This document shows, one piece after another, positions 1-6,965 of a DNA stretch of 52,179 bases (the first letter of the stretch is position 1; each line of letters opens with the position of its first letter). Source of the DNA: Candidatus Obscuribacterales bacterium (GTDB lineage Bacteria; Cyanobacteriota; Vampirovibrionia; Obscuribacterales; Obscuribacteraceae); assembly GCA_021732025.1 (NCBI GenBank), contig JAKFVU010000007.1, positions 1 to 52,179 on the forward strand, given 5' to 3'. A program made the position numbers and the translations under genes. Under the pieces are notes generated by a model. That model saw only the letters and a program-made list of their open reading frames with translations. It made no database searches and had not been told where the DNA came from.

Positions 1-237
1 TAAGCATCTGTAGAGATTGAAATTCTATCTCGCAATATGTCTTTACTATATTCTCTTGATAGATGTTTTATGATTGGGCGCTTGGCAACTCGTTTTTGCC
101 TTAAATTGACAACCGAATTTGCCATTTTGCCTTTATTTCACCCAGAAGCTGCTGATAAATGAGCAAGCCAACTCTTTGAGCTGATATTGCTAGAATCAGC
201 TTATTAGCGGCAATCAAACAAATATAAGAGTAGGCAA
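1..237. other. Intergenic region upstream of the thiolase gene
   Basis: No gene is supported here. The only structure seen is a perfect 7-bp inverted repeat, AGCTGAT (179-185) and ATCAGCT (195-201), separated by 9 bp and ending 36 bp before the thiolase start. It could be an operator or a small hairpin in the leader. A weak Shine-Dalgarno-like AAGAGTAGG precedes the ATG at 238. Confidence 0.4.
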
Positions 238-1410
238 ATGAGCGACATAGTCATCGTCAACGGAGCAAGAACAGCTTTCGGAGCATTCGGCGGAGGGTTG
301 GCTTCTAAGACAGCAACTGATTTGGCCGTGGAAGCCTCGCTCGGCGCTATTGAACGTTCGCAGGTCGATAAAGAGACCATCGATTCTGTGATTATGGGCA
401 ACGTAATTCAAACCAGTAAAGATGCCATTTATCTCGCTCGCCATGTGGCTTTGCGTGCTGGACTTAAAGAAAATACCCCGGGGCTCATTCTTAATTTGCT
501 TTGTGGATCTGGTGTTTATGCTGTGGCCAATGCCGCTATGCAGATTGAAAACGGCATGGCCACTACAGTGTTAGCGGGTGGTACCGATCATTTATCGAGC
601 ACACCATATAGCAGCTGGAGTACTCGTTGGGGTAATCGCATGGGTCATATGGAACTGTGGGATGGCCTAGATATCCGCGATACCTATGCAAAAGCCTCTA
701 TGGGTGAAACAGCAGAAAATCTGCAAGAGAAATACAAAATTAGTCGCGAAGAACAAGATCAGTTTGCTCTGCGTAGCCAACAACTGGCTAAGATAGCCAT
801 GGAGAGCGGTCGTCTCAAAGAAGAAATCAAAGCAATTGAGATAGTATCGAAGAAAGGCACTGTTGTTATCGATCGTGATGAACATGCCAGACCTGAGACC
901 ACCATTGAGGGCTTAGCTAAGCTCAGACCTGCTTTCCGTAAAGACGGTAGTGTCACACCGGGCAATGCTTGTGGTATTGTCGATGGTGCCGCTGCTTTGA
1001 TTGTCACCAGTTTAAAGACTGCTGAGAAACAAAATCTCAAACCATTGACTCGTGTCGTTTCTTGGGCTGTCACCGGTGTTCCGCCAGAGATCATGGGCAT
1101 TGGACCAGTGCCTGCAATTCCGCTAGCTTTAGAAAAAGCGGGTTTGAAGATGGCCGACATTGACCTCTTTGAGATCAACGAAGCCTTTGCCGTGCAATAT
1201 TTGGCGTGCGAAAAAGAGTTGCAACTTGACCGAGATAAGGTCAACGTCAATGGCGGCTCGATCGCGCTGGGCCATCCCTTTGGAGCAACTGGCGCTCGGC
1301 TACTTCTATCGATATCGATGGAATTGCATAAACGCCAAAAGCGTTATGGCTGTGTCAGTCTGTGCGTCGGCGGCGGCATGGGCATTGCCATGATCGTAGA
1401 GCGAATATAA
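238..1410 (+). CDS. Thiolase family protein (acetyl-CoA C-acetyltransferase-like)
   Basis: Cytoplasmic thiolase of 390 residues, the usual length for the family, which condenses or cleaves acyl-CoA (acetoacetyl-CoA or 3-ketoacyl-CoA). The catalytic set is visible: the acyl-accepting Cys89 in NLLCGSG, His346 in the GHPFGATG motif, and Cys376 in the C-terminal CVGGGMG motif. The N-terminus (IVNGARTAFGAFGG) and the NEAFA motif are also typical. It stands alone, with the next gene convergent on the other strand, so substrate class (biosynthetic acetoacetyl-CoA thiolase or beta-oxidation thiolase) cannot be fixed from context. The family call is firm; a specific symbol such as atoB would be guesswork. 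Confidence 0.93.
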   Translation: MSDIVIVNGARTAFGAFGGGLASKTATDLAVEASLGAIERSQVDKETIDSVIMGNVIQTSKDAIYLARHVALRAGLKENTPGLILNLLCGSGVYAVANAAMQIENGMATTVLAGGTDHLSSTPYSSWSTRWGNRMGHMELWDGLDIRDTYAKASMGETAENLQEKYKISREEQDQFALRSQQLAKIAMESGRLKEEIKAIEIVSKKGTVVIDRDEHARPETTIEGLAKLRPAFRKDGSVTPGNACGIVDGAAALIVTSLKTAEKQNLKPLTRVVSWAVTGVPPEIMGIGPVPAIPLALEKAGLKMADIDLFEINEAFAVQYLACEKELQLDRDKVNVNGGSIALGHPFGATGARLLLSISMELHKRQKRYGCVSLCVGGGMGIAMIVERI

Positions 1411-1419
1411 ACAAGCTAC

Positions 1420-1746
1420 TTAGTAGGTAGTGACGCCTTTGCGGCTAGAAGTCGGTTTAACTGCTGCGGCTGTGCCGTAGGTTTTGACGTAGACAACTTT
1501 TTCTTCTGCTGGTGCAGCGGCCTCAGCGGTTTCTTCGAGAACTACTTCTCTAGAGTAGGCAATAGTGCCACTTGCACCACGCATCATAGGAAGAATGGAG
1601 GGTGCATAAGCTGGAGGTGGCGGAACTAGATAAGCGCCTCTTCTGGCTCCAGACTTATTCTTTGCTTCGACGCTTTGGGCATCGATATTGATGCAGCATG
1701 CAAGGAGAGTAGCGGTGGACAACAAGAAAACTGTTTTTCTCAACAC
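1420..1746 (-). CDS. Small exported hypothetical protein
   Basis: A 108-residue protein with an N-terminal export signal: a basic start (MLRK) followed by a hydrophobic stretch ending in LLACC. The two adjacent cysteines could form a lipobox, so it may be a lipoprotein rather than a freely secreted protein. The mature part has a Pro-rich stretch (VPPPPAYAPS) and an Ala/Glu-rich segment, with no domain I recognise. It is convergent with the thiolase gene, 9 bp away. Function unknown. Confidence 0.55.
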   Translation of the reverse strand: MLRKTVFLLSTATLLACCINIDAQSVEAKNKSGARRGAYLVPPPPAYAPSILPMMRGASGTIAYSREVVLEETAEAAAPAEEKVVYVKTYGTAAAVKPTSSRKGVTTY

Positions 1747-1889
1747 TTGTGAAACCCCGTGGTCTAGATTGGCCAGAGCGATCTAGCTGACAAAAATATG
1801 CGACTGGCCAAGGCCATATCTGTAAGGTGCGTTGAGTGCATCATACCACTGAGCTTCGAGCCTCAAACCTGGTACGGATTGAAAAAAAG

Positions 1890-2306
1890 TTAGCCGTCGA
1901 ACCACTTTGATTGTCTGGGATGTCTTCGCTGCTCAATGTTATCGACGTTTTTGCCATCGAGGGGCTCCCAGGTAGCTACCGATTGGCCCCACCAGGCCTT
2001 GGCATCTGTGACCGTGGCGTCTGCCTTGCGTTTCTCGCCTTTGGCTAAGTTTTGGGCAGCTTCTAGTTTAATTTTCTCGATTTTGGCTTGTTCCATCAAA
2101 ACTTGGAACTGTTCTTCCACTGCCACGGAAGAGCTTACTGGTTCATGTTGGTCGGGGGAGCGTTCGGCCAAGCGGTCTAAATTGCTTTGCCATGGATTTG
2201 CTGATTCACCATCAGGGCTAGGTAATTGGTAATGATCATCGCCTACCGCGGGATTGCGGCTGAATAAACGAACAAGTGGGTTAACAAGCTTCTGAAAAGA
2301 AATCAT
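1890..2306 (-). CDS. Hypothetical protein with a Lys/Ala-rich helical region
   Basis: A 138-residue cytoplasmic protein without a signal peptide. Residues about 60-105 (from VAVEEQFQVLMEQAKIEK through AEGEKRK-like sequence) are rich in Glu, Lys and Ala and look like a single long helix or coiled coil. The C-terminus is basic and Trp-containing (KWFDG). The ATG at 2306 has AGAATTACT upstream, which is not a good Shine-Dalgarno. No family is recognised. It lies downstream of the tdk gene on the same strand, separated by a structured 180-bp gap. Confidence 0.5.
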   Translation of the reverse strand: MISFQKLVNPLVRLFSRNPAVGDDHYQLPSPDGESANPWQSNLDRLAERSPDQHEPVSSSVAVEEQFQVLMEQAKIEKIKLEAAQNLAKGEKRKADATVTDAKAWWGQSVATWEPLDGKNVDNIEQRRHPRQSKWFDG

Positions 2307-2329
2307 AGTAATTCTCCAACGACTATTGC

Positions 2330-2420
2330 TGAGTCAAAGGGGGTATTCCCCTGACAACCCCGCGGTAACGGTCGTCTCATTCACGTTAAGTTGCGTAAAC
2401 TTATAGTGAATGAGCTTATA
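2330..2420 (-). terminator. Two hairpins downstream of tdk, possible terminator or structured RNA
   Basis: A long interrupted stem-loop lies at 2376-2414: 9-bp arms CTCATTCAC/GTGAATGAG enclosing a second 6-bp helix TAAGTT/AACTTA around a 5-base loop. About 25 bases further in the minus direction is a shorter GGGG-aatac-CCCC hairpin (around 2338-2352) followed by TTT. On the minus strand these sit 75-150 bases after the tdk stop codon, so a tdk terminator is the simplest reading. The large first stem lacks a T-run and may have another role. Confidence 0.4.
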
Positions 2421-2489
2421 GCTACTATTTGGTCTTTGGTGAAACCCTCGTAGGGAGGGCTACTTGAAATCTGTCTTCTTTAGGAGGAT

Positions 2490-3125
2490 TTATGAGGCCA
2501 GCTCAACGGCTTCTTGAGCGGCCAGCACGAGCTGTGGTACGGCCTGCTCAATCTTTGGCAGGTCGAGCCTGAGTTGATACTCGCCTGGCGGTTCGAAGCA
2601 GTGAATACAGCGAGCTTCGTACTGAGCGTCACCCACCAAGATTTGTTCGCTTGAATGCACAACCCGTTGGGTGCGGCAGGCGAAATCAGAACCACATTTA
2701 CGGCAAACTGCTAATAGCTTGTCGACCCGGTCAGCTAAGGCGAGCAGGTGTGGTACTGGGCCGAATGGTTTGCCGCGGAAGTCGAGATCAAGGCCAGAGG
2801 CGATAATTTTCTTCTTCTGTCTAAGTAGGCTGATGATTACATCAATAATGTCGTCTTCAAAGAACTGGCTCTCATCTACGCCAATCACTACGGCGTGAGA
2901 GGAATATTTGAGAATATCTTTGGCTGAATCGACAACAATTGCTTGCGAAGCCATGCCGTTGCGCGATTCAACATGGTTTGGCCGCGAACGGGTGTCGGTG
3001 GTAGGCCGCACAATGATTGTTGGAAGATAGGCCAATCTGGCCCGTTCAATCCGTCTAATCAGCTCGCTCGACTTGCCGGCGCTCATGCAGCCAACAATCA
3101 TTTCAAATCGGTATCCGCTAAACAT
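2490..3125 (-). CDS. tdk: Thymidine kinase (type II)
   Basis: Phosphorylates thymidine to dTMP with ATP in the pyrimidine salvage pathway. The 211-residue length fits bacterial type II thymidine kinases. Visible features are the P-loop GCMSAGKSS with Lys18, the DESQFF motif with the likely catalytic Glu85, and a C-terminal zinc site made of CRKCG and, about 40 residues on, CIHC. The P-loop has Cys-Met-Ser-Ala where many homologues have Pro-Met-Phe-Ser, a modest variation. The ATG at 3125 has GGAG about 8 bases upstream. The gene appears monocistronic: an inverted repeat lies upstream and a structured gap downstream. Confidence 0.93.
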   Translation of the reverse strand: MFSGYRFEMIVGCMSAGKSSELIRRIERARLAYLPTIIVRPTTDTRSRPNHVESRNGMASQAIVVDSAKDILKYSSHAVVIGVDESQFFEDDIIDVIISLLRQKKKIIASGLDLDFRGKPFGPVPHLLALADRVDKLLAVCRKCGSDFACRTQRVVHSSEQILVGDAQYEARCIHCFEPPGEYQLRLDLPKIEQAVPQLVLAAQEAVELAS

Positions 3126-3290
3126 GAAATGGTCTCCGCAAAAAATCTGTACCTAATGGTAACCAAATTTGAACGATTTGTTTGTACAAATCAGTTTCAT
3201 ATTTCTTCACCTGATAAGCTCCTCACTCATTTCTCAGGCTCTATCGATCTGATATCTTCTGAGATCTGAAATATTAAAGCACCAAATACG

Positions 3291-3321
3291 GTGGCGGTGG
3301 GGCAACTTGCCCCACCGCCAC
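3291..3321 (-). terminator. Strong inverted repeat between the Gln-rich gene and tdk
   Basis: A perfect 15-bp inverted repeat, GTGGCGGTGGGGCAA (3291-3305) and TTGCCCCACCGCCAC (3307-3321), with a single central base. It lies 34 bp after the stop of the minus-strand gene ending at 3355 and ahead of tdk. The T-content after the stem in the minus direction is modest (CGTATTTGG), so termination is likely but not textbook. Confidence 0.6.
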
Positions 3322-3354
3322 TTTGTACTATCTATAAGAGCTCGATTCGCTCGC

Positions 3355-4383
3355 TTAGAACCGTCTGCGACCGCCGCCAGCGCCACGGAAGCCGCCTTCT
3401 CGTTCTCTCAAGCCGGCGCCGAATCCGCCAGCACGCTCACCACCGGCTCGTTCGCCATTAAACCCACCGGCTCTCTCGCTGGCAGCTTGGCTGAAGCCTC
3501 TATTGCCAGCACCTGCTGTTGCCGATTGCGCCACAAACGGATTATTTTCAGCCCGTTGGAATCTTTGTGGATTTTGTTTTTGTTGGTCTTGGTACCACTG
3601 CTGCTGTTTCTGGAAGTCTTGGTGTTGACCACCATAGGCAGCCTGGCGATTACTTTGATTTTCTTGAACAGACTGCTGGCGATTTTGCTGATTGGTCTGG
3701 TTTTGCTGCAAAGCCTGCTGCTTGTTTTGCTGATTCACTTGACTCTTGTTATACAGAGCCATCTTTTGATTTTGGTTGAGGTCTTCAAATGGTTGATCGC
3801 CATTGCCGTAGCCGTATGGTCGGCCATTGGCGCCGTAATACATAGGTGTGCCATAAGGAGCGTTGTAATAGCTATTTGACATAGCTGCTCCAGCCATTGC
3901 CCCTAAACCAGCTGCCGCAGCAGTTCCCACCGCTTGCATAGCGCCGTTGCCACTGCTGCCAGAGCTACCTGAATTGATGTAATTGTTGGTGGTTTCGCTC
4001 GTGGGTGCAGCTGCCTGCTGAGGAGCTTGATAGTACGGTTGTGGCGCGTACTGCGGCACTTGTACTCGTTGCTGATTGCTGGCGCGCCTTGCTTGTAAAG
4101 CTCTAACCGCATTGTCTAGGTCGACGGTCTGACCGTTTCTGTCGGTGTACCAAAAACCGCCTTGAGCACCCATGTAGATTTGAGCGTTGGGGCCGTTGAC
4201 GCCGACACCAGGCAATGGCGCTAGGTCACCTTTGGGGGTGATCACGCTTTGACTACCGTCAGGGTTTTGCACTACCTGTAGTGTCACTGCCGAAACTTGT
4301 GGTTGTCCGTTTTGCGCCCATGAGGGTGCTGCCAGTAAAAGTACTGCTGAAAGACAGATAGTTGTCAAAAGGGCTTTGGGCAT
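3355..4383 (-). CDS. Exported Gln/Asn-rich protein with Gly-Arg-rich tail (paralogue of 40759-41652)
   Basis: The start is the ATG at 4383, with AGAGGAG seven bases upstream, giving 342 residues. An N-terminal signal peptide ends near APSWAQ. Residues about 25-95 form a compact domain containing VITPKGD and FWYTDRNGQ. Next come a Gln/Tyr/Pro-rich linker, a Gly/Ala hydrophobic patch (MQAVGTAAAAGLGAMAGA), a PYGTP motif, a long Gln/Asn-rich stretch and a Gly-Arg-Glu-rich tail ending in GGGRRRF. The first domain and the PYGTP motif recur in the protein at 40759-41652. Location is probably cell envelope or outside the cell; function unknown. The low-complexity tail could aggregate or bind nucleic acid or polyanions, which is only inference. 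Confidence 0.7.
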   Translation of the reverse strand: MPKALLTTICLSAVLLLAAPSWAQNGQPQVSAVTLQVVQNPDGSQSVITPKGDLAPLPGVGVNGPNAQIYMGAQGGFWYTDRNGQTVDLDNAVRALQARRASNQQRVQVPQYAPQPYYQAPQQAAAPTSETTNNYINSGSSGSSGNGAMQAVGTAAAAGLGAMAGAAMSNSYYNAPYGTPMYYGANGRPYGYGNGDQPFEDLNQNQKMALYNKSQVNQQNKQQALQQNQTNQQNRQQSVQENQSNRQAAYGGQHQDFQKQQQWYQDQQKQNPQRFQRAENNPFVAQSATAGAGNRGFSQAASERAGGFNGERAGGERAGGFGAGLREREGGFRGAGGGRRRF

Positions 4384-4514
4384 GTTTCTCCTCTGCCAAC
4401 TAGCTATTGCTCCTAGTGGCATCAATACCTCCGAACATGAACAAATTTAGCAGAAGCTATGCTCAAAATGACAACTAATCGTTCATTTAACGAGCAATTT
4501 GCCGCTCGAATAAG

Positions 4515-5645
4515 TCAGGCTTTTAGAGTTACGTTGGCGATGCAAGAATGATTGAAAGCCCGAATGGCACTGCGTATTTGGTCAATTGATTGCAACAGTG
4601 AATTGGCCGCTAAGGTCAAAGCCGGGGCACCCTGTTCATTTGTTGCTGTTTGCAGGGCAAGGCTAACGCAAACATCGCCGCTAATTACCTTGAGGCAACT
4701 GGCTTGTAGAGCTGCCGGGGCCGGCGATTCGTTGCGCAAATCTTTAAGGCGATAGAGACTTTGGCAGACTTTACTGAGCTCGACAGCTAACTCTTTTAAG
4801 ATAGACGAAACCGTGAGGAGGTCGGCTAAGGATGAATTGATCATGCCGTTACCGATAATTTCTTCACCGCCTCTAATCTTGAAACCGCTACTAAGTGAAA
4901 GTTCTCTCACTAGTTTTTCGCGATAGTTACGGTCGCCTCTGAATGAAACTTCTTGCAAGCGCTCCCGACCTTCGGTCAGTCTGCGAATCACTCTTTCGGC
5001 GGTATTGCCAAAATTATTGAAGTCGCGGGCTGAGCGCAGCTGCACTTCTTCTTCTAGACCTTGGGCACGCAGGCTCTTTTCGATTTCGAGTGATTTGCGG
5101 CGCAGCAATCTTTCTAGGTCAAGCAGTGCCGAAGAAAGCTCGCGAGTAGCTACTAGCAACGCTAATTTGGTGGAGGCAACATAGGCATCTTGACCAATGA
5201 GGTCGAGGCTACCGGCAGCAAAGCCAAGTAATTCGGCCTGGGCAGCCAAATTTCCGGGGTTGACGCCGAGAATCTCGGCGGCGCGACCGCTCACAACTTC
5301 ATTTAAGTTGTCTAGTAAAGCCTCGCCCGATGGCGAAAGTAGAGGGTCTACGATTAACTCATCACGCCATTGACCATTGAGCATCTCGTCGCAGACTTGT
5401 GCTTTAACACGCGCAATTGGGCTTGTCGCCTCGATCATTTCTCTAGTGACGGCCAGTTTAGCCTTGAAAACTTGCAACAAGCCATCTATAAGAAGGGGAT
5501 GCGCAGTTTCGTGCAGTCGACCTTCGACTTGCTTGAAATGTTCTAGCCAGCGGCCTGTGCGAGCACCCCAGTGGGCTTGTGCTGGCACTTCAATGGCACC
5601 GATGTCATCGGTTTCTAATCGCAGTTCTAACTTCTTAGTGGTCAT
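4515..5645 (-). CDS. Degenerate aspartase/fumarase superfamily protein
   Basis: A 376-residue protein that starts like class II fumarase/aspartase: ETDDIGAIEVPAQAHWGART matches the family N-terminus. NLNEVVSGRAAEILG aligns with the conserved NEVxANRAxExLG helix. Near the C-terminus NSLLQSIDQIRSAIRAF resembles the YNLLQSI-type helix that follows the catalytic loop in aspartases. The expected GSSxMPxKxN signature between them is missing, the SGT..TN.N motif has become SPSGEALLDN, and the usual C-terminal 50-90 residues are absent. This looks like a stable pseudoenzyme rather than a working lyase. It lies 53 bp after the TPR gene on the same strand, probably the same transcript. No clear Shine-Dalgarno is seen before the ATG. 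Confidence 0.62.
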   Translation of the reverse strand: MTTKKLELRLETDDIGAIEVPAQAHWGARTGRWLEHFKQVEGRLHETAHPLLIDGLLQVFKAKLAVTREMIEATSPIARVKAQVCDEMLNGQWRDELIVDPLLSPSGEALLDNLNEVVSGRAAEILGVNPGNLAAQAELLGFAAGSLDLIGQDAYVASTKLALLVATRELSSALLDLERLLRRKSLEIEKSLRAQGLEEEVQLRSARDFNNFGNTAERVIRRLTEGRERLQEVSFRGDRNYREKLVRELSLSSGFKIRGGEEIIGNGMINSSLADLLTVSSILKELAVELSKVCQSLYRLKDLRNESPAPAALQASCLKVISGDVCVSLALQTATNEQGAPALTLAANSLLQSIDQIRSAIRAFNHSCIANVTLKA

Positions 5646-5698
5646 CGGCTTAGTCTAGCGCGCAATATTAGATTGCGGCGCCAATGAGTAGATGAGCT

Positions 5699-6373
5699 TT
5701 ATTGCATGATCTCAATTTCGCTTAGAATTTTTACAGCTAATTGTGTCATGGCAGAATTTGTCGCTTGATTGCCCTGAGTGCTATTCAAAAACAGGTGCAG
5801 TTGCTCGCGGGCAGCGGCTAGTTTGGATTGACCTGCCAGAGCCAAGCCGCGAATGAGTGGCACATTTATATCTCGACCACCGAGGGCAACAAAACGATCT
5901 ATTGTGGATAAGGCGCCGTCGTAGTCGCCACTATCGATTAAGCATTTGCTCAAGCCCAGATATGCTAGAGGATTAGCCGAGTCAATTGCGATTGCTCTTT
6001 GATAGTTGCTTTGCGCTTCTTTGCTATTGCCGAGCTTGGCATGGGAGTTGCCCATGTTTATGCGCAGCTCAGCGCTATCTAAATTGATTGAACTAGATTG
6101 CGCTAGTGACTGATTGTATTCGGATACTGCAGCTTTCGAATCACCAGTTTGGTCAAGTATCAAACCAATCCAAAAGTGCACCGCTAAGTTATTAGGGCTG
6201 ATCACTTCGTACTGGCGAAAGGAATCTAGAGCCCGTTTTAAATCCCCTGCTGCAAAGTAGCTTTTTCCTTCGGCAAAGAGCGGGTCTTTATTTGGGGTCT
6301 GAGCAAAAGCCGGACTTACCGCCAGAAGCAGGCAGGCTGCATAGAGATAAAACTTATACGGGATAGCGATCAT
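5699..6373 (-). CDS. Exported TPR protein
   Basis: A 224-residue protein with a clear signal peptide (hydrophobic FYLYAACLLLAVSPAFAQ). The mature part is a row of about four tetratricopeptide repeats, recognisable from patterns such as LFAEGKSYFAAGDLKRALDS, INMGNSHAKLGNSKEAQSNY and AYLGLSKCLIDSGDYDGALS. TPRs serve as protein-binding scaffolds, here outside the cytoplasm. Its start overlaps the end of the upstream gene by about 20 bp, so the two are translationally linked. The partner is unknown. Confidence 0.8.
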   Translation of the reverse strand: MIAIPYKFYLYAACLLLAVSPAFAQTPNKDPLFAEGKSYFAAGDLKRALDSFRQYEVISPNNLAVHFWIGLILDQTGDSKAAVSEYNQSLAQSSSINLDSAELRINMGNSHAKLGNSKEAQSNYQRAIAIDSANPLAYLGLSKCLIDSGDYDGALSTIDRFVALGGRDINVPLIRGLALAGQSKLAAAREQLHLFLNSTQGNQATNSAMTQLAVKILSEIEIMQ

Positions 6374-6965
6374 TGCCCTGGCTCAGTCTCTCTTGATCAA
6401 TTGTGGCGTAGAGACGATTGTACCTGATTAGAGGTTCTCGCTTTGTAGTGCCTTTCTGTTCGTCGCTTGTGGTTTCAGTTGGGGCAATTTCTTCAATTGT
6501 GGCCATCACTACAATATATTGATCGAGTTCGCTCTGAGAAAATATCTGCAGACCGAGAGAAAGCAAGCTGTCTTTGACATAGAGCAAGCCAGATTGCAAA
6601 CGACCGTTATTGAACCCGATTTTGCTAAGAGTACTGGCTGCCTTGCTTGGATCTTTCTCGCTTGGCGGTTGACTTTCTAATTTCATTACTGAGTCGAGGT
6701 GTTGAAAACCGAGCAGCGAGACAGCCATCTGCTTACTTGCCAGAGCGGCTGTGCCAGTTTTACTGGTTTTGAGAAAAGTGGTGCTCAAAATTAGTGGGTC
6801 AAGATTGACATAGCTGATTGAGCTAATCATATAAAAGTCGTAAAAGTCGCAAAAGTCGCTGTAGTTGTCGTTTGTCTCACCACTCTTCTTGGCGTTTGCA
6901 TAAGCGCTGCTAATCAATGCCACAGGGCAAGCAATTCGCCTTGCCAGTGCAAGATGGCTTTCCAA
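6354..6965 (-). CDS. Hypothetical protein between metallophosphoesterase and TPR genes
   Basis: A 203-residue protein starting with TTG at 6965, directly after the stop codon of the upstream gene. AAGAGGG lies about 8 bases before the TTG and supports this start. The first 25 residues (ending SSAYANA) can be read as a signal peptide with an AxA cleavage site. A short repetitive stretch, SDFCDFYDFY, is encoded by near-repeats of AAAAGTCG in the complementary strand around 6835-6860. No domain is recognised. The close packing on both sides indicates one operon with the flanking genes. Confidence 0.6.
   Translation of the reverse strand: MESHLALARRIACPVALISSAYANAKKSGETNDNYSDFCDFYDFYMISSISYVNLDPLILSTTFLKTSKTGTAALASKQMAVSLLGFQHLDSVMKLESQPPSEKDPSKAASTLSKIGFNNGRLQSGLLYVKDSLLSLGLQIFSQSELDQYIVVMATIEEIAPTETTSDEQKGTTKREPLIRYNRLYATIDQERLSQGNDRYPV

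Noticed and set aside
759..1250. 163-residue open frame on the minus strand
   Set aside because: It lies fully inside the thiolase gene on the opposite strand, and the thiolase frame carries all family motifs.
2492..2572. ATG after a perfect AGGAGG-like site at 2481-2486 on the plus strand
   Set aside because: The frame ends after about 26 codons and lies inside the end of tdk; taken as chance.
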